Source: Macrocystis pyrifera (taxonomy: Eukaryota; Sar; Phaeophyceae; Laminariales; Laminariaceae). Taken from it: a DNA stretch of 64,000 nt. The DNA is taken from positions 4,602,075 to 4,666,074 of the forward strand of contig JASSKH010000028.1 of assembly GCA_031763025.1 (NCBI GenBank). Reading direction: 5' to 3'. The first letter of the stretch is position 1. Each line of letters starts with the position of its first letter. Both the position numbers and the translations under genes were made by a program. Positions 12,134 to 22,257 of this stretch are shown here, piece after piece. The notes under the pieces were generated by a model. It had not been told where the DNA came from. It saw nothing but the letters and a program-made list of their open reading frames with translations, and ran no database searches.

Positions 12134-12350
12134 TATCGAACAGCGAATGTTCGCCCGAAGAAGTTCCATGAATTGTAGTTGGCTTTTCGGTATCGAGTGC
12201 TGCGTCCCCTCCTCTCCGACGGAATTAGCACACCGCTCAGTACAAGAAGCAGTTCAGGCAGCACGCCAGCACATTCGCAGGACAGTCGCAGAACGAAATC
12301 ATCCAGCCTTGTTGGACTGACTGCTGTGAGTCAAGGTGATGGCGGCTACG

Positions 12351-12824
12351 CTAGGGAGAATTCTCCATCCGGGGCGCAGCGGCAGCATGGTCGCTCTGCG
12401 ACATAGCCGGCTTGGCGGTGCAATACGTTATATACACAACAGCAGTGCCACCAACAAGGATACTCGAAACGACCAGGAACTGCACCCCAACTGGAGGTGA
12501 ATTGTGTCCTGCACTCTTGACTCTATCAATAGGCGATGCCAGCATAGATATCAGCGCTGCTTGCTGTAGTCGTAGGATAAATGTGCCTTGAATGCACAGC
12601 AATCGAAGTGCTGAACAAGTCACGCTGCAACATGAATACACAGCGGCAGCAGCAGAGCAGCAGCAGCGGTCGCTGACTTTCGTTCACAAGGTGGCAGCAG
12701 AGCAGCAGCAGCGGTGGCTGACTTTCTTTTACGTGTTATAGATGTACACGGGGTGGATTCGTGCCAGTACCTGGTATCTGACAGTCGCTCTTGGCTTGGA
12801 ACCCCTTTGCGCGGTTGCGTCCAT
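12351..12824 (-). CDS. Small single-span membrane protein, 60 aa, two exons
   Basis: Exons 12824-12771 and 12479-12351 on the minus strand, both phase 0; the 291-bp intron has GTACTG and GTGCAG ends. The product starts MDATAQRGSKPRATVRYQ, continues with one hydrophobic segment (about residues 19-38, FLVVSSILVGGTAVVYITY), and ends in a polar tail before TAG. A basic N-terminus and one span is typical of small mitochondrial inner-membrane or ER proteins such as assembly factors, but I cannot name a family. The ATG is preceded by CCTACAACGCC. The intron contains a ~55-bp tandem duplication of a CAG-rich unit (12650-12720). Confidence 0.5.
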
Positions 12825-12939
12825 GGCGTTGTAGGGGGTTCAGGTTTGTGTTGCTGTCGCAGTCACATGCTCATGTGCAGTATATACTGCTGTTGTACGA
12901 TAAACTCTCCACACCTCGGATAAAGTAACACTTTCCGTT

Positions 12940-14790
12940 CCATGTTAATGTTAGGCGTCAGCGAAAAAACCCGCAACATTACGTTACTACTGTACGCTAA
13001 CTACTTTCTGGATTTTGTGATAACATAGTGTTAAGTGTGTTATGATATTGGCGGGCGATCGCGTAACACTATGTTAGAGTGTTACCTTGATCTCGTACTG
13101 ACCGCAGTATATGTGTTACGGTGTTAGGGTATGCAGCCCATAGCGAGTAACACTATGTTAGCGTGTTAGCGGAATTCCTGGTGGCTATCGTAACACACGT
13201 TGAAGGGATAACGTACATGGTCAATTAAACGTTACCATTATGTTACCGTGTTAGCTGCATCAGCCCGTAGCGAGTAACGTTATGTTGGTGTGTCAGCGGG
13301 ATTCTTCGTGCTACCGTAACACCCTTTCGATGGATAACGTACACGGCCAAATAAACGCGTACATAACACTGTGTTAGTGTGTTAGTGAAATTCCTAGGGG
13401 CTATCGTAAAACACGTTAGAGGGATGACGTATATGGTCAATACAACGTTAACATTATGTTACCGTATCAGCCGCAGCAGCAGTCCATGTCGAGCGACGTT
13501 ATGTGAGGGTATTACGGAAGTCTTGCTACCATAACAACATAACATACGTCAAACTGATAACGTATGTATATGATCGATAAAACACTATTAATAGCATTAT
13601 GTTAATCTTGTTAACTCGTATGCAATGTATGTAGTGACACAAGTTAGTAGATAACGTACATCCCCAATCTAAAGTCAACAATATGTTACTGCCGTGTTAA
13701 CTCGTACGTACGAGTGTGCAGATTACGTTATAGATGGATAACGTAATGTGTTATAGATGGATAACGTACTGGCGGGGTTTCCACAAAAAATGAGGCGTTT
13801 TTTTGCGGGGATCCCTCCTAAATATCCCCTGTTTTTTATAATATGGAGGCGTTTTTTTTACCGGGGATGCCATGCTATCCTCCCCCCCCCGGGATATTTT
13901 CATAAGTATCCCCTCTTGGGATGTTGGCGAAATTGGATAACACGGCTACGCTATGTTACTCCCCCACGCCCGCTTTACCACAAACACAGGTAACGCATGT
14001 TAGATCTCGGGAAGATCAAAAGGGTAACGTAGTAACATTACGTTAGAACGACTTCGGCCCCAACGGTAACTCAGTAACATAAAGTTAGACCCGGATTGGT
14101 TTTTATGGTAACACGGTAACGGAATGTCACCATCAGATCTTTACTGACGGTAACACCGTAACGTAATGTTACAGAGACTTCCGCATTTAGACTAACATCC
14201 TAACATAATGTTACATATGGGCCGGCTAAGACTGTAACGTATCTAACGTACGTTAAGTGTTACGTTATTCGACCCTAAGGCGATCAGATGGGGGGTCCAG
14301 ACAACGTAGTGTTGATAGTGCTGGTCATTGCGTTATGTTACGTTAGTGTGTTATCTGTAACACAACGTTATGTGTTAGTAGTGCTGGCGAACATGGTAAC
14401 GTTATGTTAGGGTGTTATGTATAACACTCTTCCTAAGGGTAACATAATGTTATTGTGTTACGTCTAACGCTGCGTCGACAATAACATTATGTTATCGTGT
14501 TAGTAAATATGCGGATATCGATCTGGGCATGTTAGAGTGATAACGTACGCGTTTGGTCAAAGCCTAACACTGTGTTACGGTGTTAGTTCCAGGACTCATC
14601 ACGGCATAACATAATGTTACTGTACCAGAGCTGGACGAGACCGAGCAGCAACATGACGTTAAGGCTCGTGCACGGGGTTTCCAATTAACACTGTGTTACC
14701 GCGTTACCGTGATCGCTCCTCTAGCGCTAACACTATGTTAGTACGTTACGACGTTCCTCTGTTAGGCCCCATAACGTAGATAAGTGTTAT
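12940..14790. repeat. Array of TAACATWATGTTA palindromes
   Basis: About 25 diverged copies of a 13-bp palindrome (TAACANTATGTTA, TAACATAATGTTA), usually followed 2-3 bp later by a third half-site GTGTTA. Clear examples are near 13057, 13148, 13365, 13448, 14159, 14200, 14397, 14440, 14482, 14562, 14605, 14687 and 14728. The extra half-site is to the right in 13050-13700 and 14330-14790, but to the left in about 13930-14230. Part of the left block also repeats at a longer period (about 215 bp, compare 13222 with 13436). No exon was found. An insert at 13760-13930 has two direct repeats of GGCGTTTTTTT...GGGGAT. Confidence 0.75.
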
Positions 14791-14898
14791 CCGAGTGTTA
14801 CGTTATCCGAGGTATGAAACTCTCCTGAATGTACCGTCTGAAAGCCACCCTGCATGGAAACCCTGTACCATACGCACGTACCTGCTGCTGCTGTGCAG

Positions 14899-15077
14899 CG
14901 GGCTGGAGCGCCGACTCAAAGCACGGGTTCCCCGGCAACGGGGAGAGGGCGTGCCGGAGGGTCGAACAAACCTCAAGCCTTCGGAGGAGGACTTTTGGCA
15001 CGCTGCGGGGGTTTACGACGACGCCAGGGCCTCGGGAAAGGCAACTTCAACCGTTGCTCCTGGAGAAGCCTCGTGTG
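14899..15077 (+). CDS. Candidate upstream exon of the ABM-like gene
   Basis: GC-rich segment with a good acceptor (CTGCTGTGCAG) and donor (TGTG|GTGAGC). In the frame that reads NLKPSEEDFWHAAGVYDDARASGKATSTVAPGEASC (given here only as a range: residues about 23-58) it leaves one base, which matches the one base needed by the exon at 16476. All three frames are open here, so the frame choice rests only on that phase match. No recognised motif. Confidence 0.33.
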
Positions 15078-16475
15078 GTGAGCCTTTCGATACAGCAGGA
15101 GGAGTAAATGAGTACTATTATGTTGTTCTGACTGTGCCCCTCCACGGCGGGTGAAAAGCGCAGCAACGCCACGTCAACCCCGAAGGACTGGGGTCGGTGG
15201 CATTGCGACAAAGGGCACCATCGATTGTTGCTGATCATGGTCGTTATCGTTTCCTTAGATATTAACATTCCTGATACCTGGTATATGTAAGCCAGGATAG
15301 GCACTGCAATGCGGTTATTATATGTTTGCTGCCATTGGTGGACCCCCGACACACCCGCCAGTTTGGTGGGAAGCACGTCGTGCAATCTCGCTCAATATCC
15401 AACTGTCGTCGCCTTTCGGGACATGTGGGGGCCAAGTATGAGTACGTGCTGCTCCACCTTGTGGATATGTATACGAATCCCTCGCGGGCGTTATGTTTTT
15501 TTATATCGAGGCGCATAACCTATTGTGGATGCGAGGGCCTCTGCAGCTCCCTACATACGGGTGTGCACGGTCCTCGCATTCGAAACAGACGGATATCTAC
15601 GACCAGCAACTACAATCAGCATCTTTGGGGCACCGTACGTGATGATGTGCTTGCCACATAGGTAGAGGGCCACAGCAGCGCGTCTCTTCAAATAAAGCTA
15701 CTAAGAGGGATATTGTGTAGTACAGGGACACCGAGGCGCTACGAATGACAGGCAGATATTTTTTCGCCGCATGCAGAGGCCTGGACTCATCGTCAGAACA
15801 ATGCGACCGCGTCTTGCGTAGGAAATTCCACTTTGCTGCTGCCGCGCGCCAAATGCCAAGCACCATTACTGTTGTTTTCTCTTGAGTTTGGATACTAACA
15901 TTTGCCGAATAAGGTTGGCATGGGTCTACCGTACTGCAGTAGGCCTCCCGTACCACGCGTACCTGGTATGTGACATCTTCTTATTTCATTCATTGAGGCC
16001 AGACCTACTGATACATCAATACGGCCTGATAATTTGGCACATAATATCGTCAAAACGCGAAGAAAACCATTCCAGCGAACCAATGCCATCCGGTTGTAAA
16101 CCGCAGAAGAACCCGTTCGCACTACGAGTACGGTAAGTTCGTACAGAAGTTCGTTGTCGTGTGTAGCGGTATCGCCGAATTACGAATGGGTGGAATGGCC
16201 CTCTTGCTTGATACCAGGTGTTCTTGACCGCGTTCGTGGCTCAGGATTCTCACTTGTGCTCTGGCGGCGATGTCAATTCTGTATTTACGTAAACAATGCT
16301 GCTGTGACGCCTGTTGAGACTATGGAAGCATGGCTGCTTTTACCCGTGCTAGACGTCCCCTGGAGTTCGCTTGCGGAATCGCGGAGGACATGTCAATTGT
16401 TTTGTTGTTGTTAGCCCCATGCGACCCCTCACTAGATTTTTTGTTTTGTTTTGATATTTTCGGTTGCTTGTCCAG

Positions 16476-17788
16476 CGAGGCTGTCTACGGTGAAGGTTTC
16501 CGCGGAGAATCTCCCTAGGGTGATCGTTCTCTACAAGACGTCGGTTGCACCAGTTTTGCAGGTTTGTGCATTTGTCATCATCGAAACGTTTTGTTGTTGT
16601 TCCGAACACAACGCGCACTGCTGCATGCTGCCACTACACGGCACTCGCTGTAAGCCCGCCCAGACAGCCCTAACCCGTATCTGTCGCTGTGCCGCATTTT
16701 GATTTGCCAGCTTGAATTATTTGTGACATCAGGGCGTTGTTTTGTTGGGTCGTCAGTAAGACAGGGTCAGTTGTGTAGGCTTTCCAGTGCTACTATTAAT
16801 GGCGTCTGGGCCATCCTCGGATATCCTCACGGGTTTCCTACTGATGTTGTAGGTATGGAGGCGTCGGTGAACGTTTTTCGCGTGCCCCATATATTCATCC
16901 GAATTATTCGTATCGAAATAAATTTGATACCTCATTCTATTCGGTTTCCCTGGGTTCAGGTGAAGGGCTTCTGTGGCGCGCAAGTATTTTCAGACCGAGC
17001 TGCGAGCACCGTGCAGTCTCTGACCCTGTGGGAGTCGTGGGGAGATCTTGAGACCGCTGTGAGCGACCCACGCTACACCAAGGTGACATGAAACAATAAC
17101 ATCAAGTAGCTCAGCCCGCATTTCATGAGTCACCCCTTGCTGCAGCGTTAGACTATCTGTAGGGTTGTATGTTTTTTACAGGGTCTTGGCACCTCTGATG
17201 TTTGTGATTCAAGCAAGCACGAACTTCGTACCTGCAGGAGCTCCGGCCTCACGGATTGTTACCTGGCGTCAAGCTCTTCTAAGTTGTGGAACCGCCGGCC
17301 TACCTACACAGGAGTTGTTTTTTGTCAAGTGCCTTATTTGCGTTGGCACGGTACACGATCGAAAAAAGTGACCACCTCGTGACTTGCTGGCAACTCGTTT
17401 TGGCAACGGAGTTCACCGCCAAGCATCGTCTGGTTTTGAGTTATGTGACACGCAAGTTGACAATGCATGCGGGGCCTACCGCTGTAATCATACCGCGAAA
17501 GTGGCAACGCATGCGGATACATTACGGGGTTTTGGCTGATCTGATGCTCCGCACACATGACGCTCCTGATTGACATCTTCGTTCTATGTATAAATACAAG
17601 CATAAAGTATGATCGTCATCGTTCCATGATCTTATTATGAGGTCTACTGTCTGCTCACTCGGGATTTCTCGCAGGCAATGCGGTCTTTAGAGGGCCTGAT
17701 CGAAGCGCCGCCGGAAGTGATCGACACCGAAGTGGCGTGTTCCATTCTTCCCACGACTGGAGGGGGCGAGCCAGGAGATATTTCTTAA
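16476..17788 (+). CDS. ABM-like (dimeric alpha/beta-barrel) protein, three 3' exons
   Basis: Exons 16476-16561, 16960-17082 and 17675-17788, joined in phase 0, ending in TAA. The product reads RLSTVKVSAENLPRVIVLY, then GFCGAQVFSD, SLTLWESWGDLE, DPRYTK, then AMRSLEG...SILP. The order strand, helix, G-F-x-G-A strand, W-E-S-W-x-D-L-E, P-x-Y, helix is that of the antibiotic-biosynthesis-monooxygenase domain (Pfam ABM family), small homodimeric barrels that act on quinones, haem or aromatic substrates. The substrate cannot be told. The first visible exon needs one base from an upstream exon, possibly 14899-15077. The frame can also run through GTGACATGA at 17083-17091, but the last exon supplies the usual C-terminal helix, so splicing is preferred. 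Confidence 0.62.
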
Positions 17789-18654
17789 AATGGGGGTTGT
17801 GCGATGGTTGTAGTGCGGGATAATTTCGGAGATAAGAAGAGAAGACATTCTACAGTGCACACTTTCCGTATCGTAGCAGTTTGTTTTTCGCGCGTGTGGT
17901 GAATGGAAACGCACGGCACTTGCATTGCTGCAATGGTTTTTATAGTTAGCAGTCGACCACACGAGCACGCTATTGCTACGGTGCAAGCAGTTTTTTCTCG
18001 TGCAGCCGCCCCGATAGCGGAAGCTCAAGCTTGACATCATCTTTCACCGCCACCACCAGTTTCCCGCTCATTTTTATTGACTGCGGTGCTTTGTCACACG
18101 AATCCGACTCTTCGATGGCATGGAGGCATTGTCTGGGTTGACATAACCCCATGTATTCGCAGAAATTTGGCTGAAATTCTTGTTCGCGTTGATTGGCCTA
18201 TATCTCCTTACTTGGCGCTATTGATATTAATAGTCACAGCAAGCTTACTGTAGTTGTCTGCCGGTTTCTGTATATACGACAGAACACGTTATTTTTGAAA
18301 GATGCTCACGAAGAAAGAAGCCCGCCATAATACTGCTGTGTTGCTGTCATACCTTTGCTTCGCCTTCTTCATGGTGTTTCCAGCTTGAAAATGTGGAGCT
18401 CTTGGTCTCAAGCCAAGAAATTTGCGCGTTGCTGGGTTCAACCCTGTCTGATTTATGGGGCGCGAAACTTTTTTCCGCCGGTCTTGTCCCTATCGCGGAC
18501 GATTCTGTGGCACTGCTTTTTTCCTGAGATACTCTTACACTTTGGACCCTTTTGGGCTCCTTTGGACAGCACTACGCGGCGTGCGACTATATATCACCGT
18601 AGTCTTGCGTCCTCCTTTTGATGACCTGTACTTTTTTTCTGGCGCGACTATTTA
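17789..18654. other. Intergenic gap between ABM-like gene and convergent gene
   Basis: No exon or repeat family recognised. T-rich tracts near the ABM stop are compatible with a 3' UTR. The open frame 18455-18853 is the antisense shadow of the minus-strand exon at 18655. Confidence 0.4.
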
Positions 18655-21600
18655 CTACTGTAAAACCCACGCCTTTATTTCCGCCGTGTCGAGCGCCGCA
18701 ACCACGGCCGATCCCATCGCCAAAGCCTCTTGCTTTACGGGAAACTCGTACAAGGTGGCTTCGCCCAACAAAACCTTTGCCGCCATCAACAGGAAAATCC
18801 GAGTGCTCTTTGTTGCATGCACCTGCATGTCGGCCTTGCTACAGACCAAATGAGACAGCCGCGGCGTCAACGGGGGTGTATACACTGAAGGGATGACTGA
18901 AGATTGGTCCTCCAACGCTTCGTCGATGGTTTCCAGAGCCCTGTCACGTAACCCACTCGTATTTTAGTTTGTTCATTCGTGGTCCCATTTATGTTCTTCG
19001 CCCTTCTTTCTCCTGCCTATATACAGTAGTAGTGGTCGTAACTCAGATCCGAGGTCACCAAGTAGGCTCTCCTCCCCTCCCCACTACGGTACGTGTGCCT
19101 TCATTTTAATCGCGAGAAGGGTTCAGCCCTTTTTCCCCTCGTCGACTTGCGTCGAAGTGTATGACCTGGCATTGTTGTTGATGAACCTCAGTTGTTGTTT
19201 GCAGATGCCGCCGGTGTACACCCTGCTGCATCACATTTGTTTTGCTTCGGGCCAACTTACGGTTCCTCTATAGTATAACGGAAAGTATACCAGGTATGGG
19301 GGATACAACTGTACACATTTTTAAATCAGAATTTAGTATAATACGGACCGACCTCCCCTCTCGAGTATCTGGCCTTCTCTTCTTTTCCCCCACTTCTCAT
19401 CCCAGTCCCGGCCGCTCTATCACAGCTCCCAGACAGAATACCCCCTCTACGCTCTGCATTCTCCTCGCGAACGGTTCTGAAACGGTTATTGTTATGATAT
19501 GTTGGTGATTGCGACAAAAAGCGAAACGACGGTACGTCCTGCAGCAGACGTGTGATACTCATCAGCACTCTTGCCATATGGGTAGGGTCTTTGTCATACT
19601 GTGCTCTATAAGGGGAACCGCCTTCCGGACAGTACACCCTTGGCATATGGTGGCTCCCCAGCGCTTGAACGCATACTGGTGTAAGAGCTATACGGACACA
19701 GACAGAGACGGGAGGAAAGAACGACATAACAAAAAGAAGATCGTACGATCTTACCACTCCCACAGAAAAAGTTTCCCCCTACTTCCTTGTAAAAAAAGCT
19801 TCGGGGTACATATGAAACCCATGCGGGATAGAATCAATGAGAATGACTATCATAAATCAAAGGTCGGCTGCCTACCCGTAGTGGGGTGAACAGGAGCGCA
19901 AGAGGTGGGATTTCTAGCGTTCGTCGGTTCACTCTGTTGCAAACCCTGTGGCGTTGTGTCTTGTGTCTGGTCTTTACCCGCGCTTACGCACCTCCTCAAG
20001 GACCTCACAATAGAGGTTGGTCAGGTTGCGAACATCGTCCTCGCAGGTTTTCTCCGCCGCTCGTTAGAGGCCAGGAGGAGCAACGCAAGGCGTGATTGTG
20101 CGTGCGGATACCAGCGTTACTGTCGGCGAGGGCATAGTCGTATAGTCTTTGGCACTGGGTGCACCGTTCTGTATGAAGCCGGGAGCTTTGCGCTTGTTCA
20201 GAGCGCCAGTGTCTTCGATCATCTACTACTATACTTATCTCGTTGGGGCGCTGACTACCGATTCTGTCGCTGTTCCGGTTTGTTCTCTCTAGACCGTAGG
20301 CCAGCGTCGCGCTTCGCGAGTTACCGTACGGTTATGTATGATTACATCGTTTTTGCGTTTGCTCTGGTCACTTTCGTTGTTTTCAACTCTCCGCCTCTTG
20401 TGTTATGCTTATCACTTGTCACGCCAGTAGCTGGTAGCACTTATCTGGTAACTGGCACTATAAACGGACGTAGAATTCTTCACGACGTACGTGTAAACCA
20501 GGTACTGTACACAAACTACACAGCAGTTGTGTGTGCGTAAATCCACGCTTGTTTCTCACCTCTGGTATCTGCGACAAGCTTTTCGTAACACGAGCGTCTC
20601 CGAGGTGTTCACGGCTTTCGAGTTGCGAGTATTGCATTGCTATGTACCGTCTCTGTGTCGTAGTTTGTGACCCACAGAGCTCTTCTGGCAAGGTGAAGAA
20701 TCCGCGCGGACGCTGGGTGTGGTGGATGTCGACGAGTAGAAGAACGGTTCAATGTGAAGAACACACAAACACTTGGACTTGCCAGGTACCAGGGTCGCAT
20801 GAGTGCCAGGTATAACAATAGCCAGGTACCAGGTACAGCTGTGGTATACGAGTGCGAGTATATACAAGGATCTGGGGATGTCCCGTATCACACTATTACG
20901 GGGGTCCACAGTTAATAGGACCTACGGTATACATAAAAAACCTATATATTTAAATATTTTTACTAGCAATATTTGGTCCTATTTACTATGGTCCCCCGTA
21001 ATAGAGTGATAACGTAACACACCCCCTCGGACGATTTCTCAGGCTGATTTTCTCGCCAACGGGTAGAGAGCGAACCCCCACCAGGTATGTACGACATACA
21101 TACGTCTATGGAGAGGTCTCCATGAGATCTCCCCAAAGCTACTGCTTTCGTTTTGTGTGCCCGCCGTGTCACGCAGAAAATCGACTCGGAAAATCACCCC
21201 TGGGAGTGCTATTACGGGGGTCTGTAGTTAACAGGACCTATGGCATACATAAAAACCTATATATTGAGTTATTTTTACCAACAATATTTGGTCCTGTTTA
21301 CTATGGTCCCCCGTAATAGCTCATCACACGGGTGATACCTGCCTGTGCGGTATACAAGTATCATAGAGATTGCCCGCCATTTCGTCGCGATGCTCTTCGA
21401 GAATAATACCCGGTATCATGCTGCAGGCTTTAACTACGTAGCGACTCTGACTCTCATATTTGTCTACCAGGTAGAGTGTTTCTTGGCCTGTTTCTTGGGC
21501 TGATCAGTACGAGGCTCTGGTTGCACGCTCACCCATGGCCCATGACATAAAGTTTTACCACCAGGCATTCGACAGAGGAGCGGGGTGTGGCGAATGTGAC

Positions 21601-22041
21601 AGCGTACCCAAACTCGATGAGAAAAACGATACCATGGTAGGTAGCAGTTACACTACCCGTGCTGATGGAAGTCTGCCTCCACTGCGGCTTTGATTAAGGT
21701 CGATTCCGCTGTGACTGTAATTGGCTGGAATGCGGCTATCGTATCTATCGTATCTGTGTATGTAATTGGCTATCGTACGAAGTATGAACTACTTGTACCT
21801 CTTCTGTACCGGAAATGTTGACATTCCTTTCGCTCGCGTACAGCAGGACCCGGTCACCCATGTGTCATACTGTACCGAGACACTCCCGGGTAGCTTGTCA
21901 CTCGAACTATAGGAAGTGGGTACGAAGTAGGCTCTTGGTTACAATTCCAACTCCCTTGGTGAATTTGGCTACACGCAACGCCAATTCAACAGCTTCACAG
22001 ACCTGAAAAGTCTGAAGAGGCATCGTCATCATCGTCACCAT
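18655..22041 (-). CDS. Helical protein of unknown function, 161 aa, three exons
   Basis: Minus-strand exons 22041-21924, 20059-19978 and 18940-18655 (118, 82, 286 nt). Phases 1 and 2 agree and the sum is 162 codons, ending TAG. The product begins MVTMMTMPLQTFQVCEAVE, continues LRVAKFTKGVG, then LTNLYCEVLEEV, then IPSVYTPPLTPRLSHLVCSK, RIFLLMAAKVLL and AMGSAVVAALDTAEIKAW. It has mostly amphipathic helices, no signal peptide and no membrane span. The regular hydrophobic spacing and low stop density over 95 codons of the last exon argue for a real gene. I recognise no family. Donors GTACCC and GTAAAG are weak, so exon ends may shift. The start is 216 bp from the putative PGAP1 start on the other strand. 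MITE-A copies 2 and 3 sit in the first intron. Confidence 0.55.
19080..19165 (+). repeat. Possible partial arm of the long fold-back element
   Basis: GGTACGTGTGCCTTCATTTTAATCGCG, then GGGTTCAGCCC, then CGTCGACTTGCGTCGAAG follows the same order of words as the arm at 36030-36100 (GGTACGCGCCTTAATTTTTT, GGGTTCAACACC, CGTCGATTTTCATCG). Confidence 0.4.
20640..20772 (+). repeat. Short dispersed repeat family S1, copy 1
   Basis: Shares CGTAGTTTGTGACC-A-AGA, GAAGAATC-GC-CGGAC-CTGG, GGATGTCGACG-GTAGAA and GGTTCAATGTGAAGAACAC in the same order with 41770-41915 and, for the right half, with 25755-25812. About 130 bp; no inverted ends seen. Confidence 0.55.
20894..21003 (-). mobile_element. MITE-A copy 2
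   Basis: Full length, reverse orientation, in the first intron of the 161-aa gene. Flanks read CAC-TATTACGG...CCGTAATAG-AGTG, so the reconstructed empty site is CTATTAATAG. One internal pair differs (TCCACAG against CTATGG). Confidence 0.85.
21210..21318 (-). mobile_element. MITE-A copy 3
   Basis: Full length, reverse orientation, 206 bp from copy 2. It begins TATTACGGGGGTCTGTAG, with two changes from the usual end. Flanks give CTATTA/TAATAG. Confidence 0.85.
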
Positions 22042-22257
22042 CCAAGCTATTAGCGCCCTGTCCTTGGCAAGAGGCCGCCGATACGACCAGTACCGTACCG
22101 ACACGTAGCACACATGCTCGTTGGACGCATCTACCGTGCAGAAACTGTTCGGCGCATCAACACGCCCGTTGCCCTCCACTCTCAACCACTATAATATCTT
22201 AAATCTGTGCCAGGGGTGGTGTAACAGGTCCTGTTGGCCAATCAGCGGAAAGGAGTG
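22042..22257. promoter_or_regulatory. Short divergent intergenic region, possible bidirectional promoter
   Basis: 216 bp between the inferred ATG of the 161-aa gene (minus, 22041) and the first candidate ATG of PGAP1 (plus, 22258). No TATA-like box is obvious. The PGAP1 side contains GTAACAG at 22221, which could instead be an acceptor if a further upstream exon exists. Confidence 0.35.

Noticed and set aside
12940..14790. CRISPR-like array
   Set aside because: Repeats are short diverged palindromes with variable spacing and orientation in a eukaryotic genome; there are no uniform spacers.
19905..20540. 211-codon open frame on the plus strand
   Set aside because: Overlaps the antisense of the phase-consistent minus-strand exon 20059-19978; hydrophobic stretches are irregular and no family is recognised. 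Not fully excluded.
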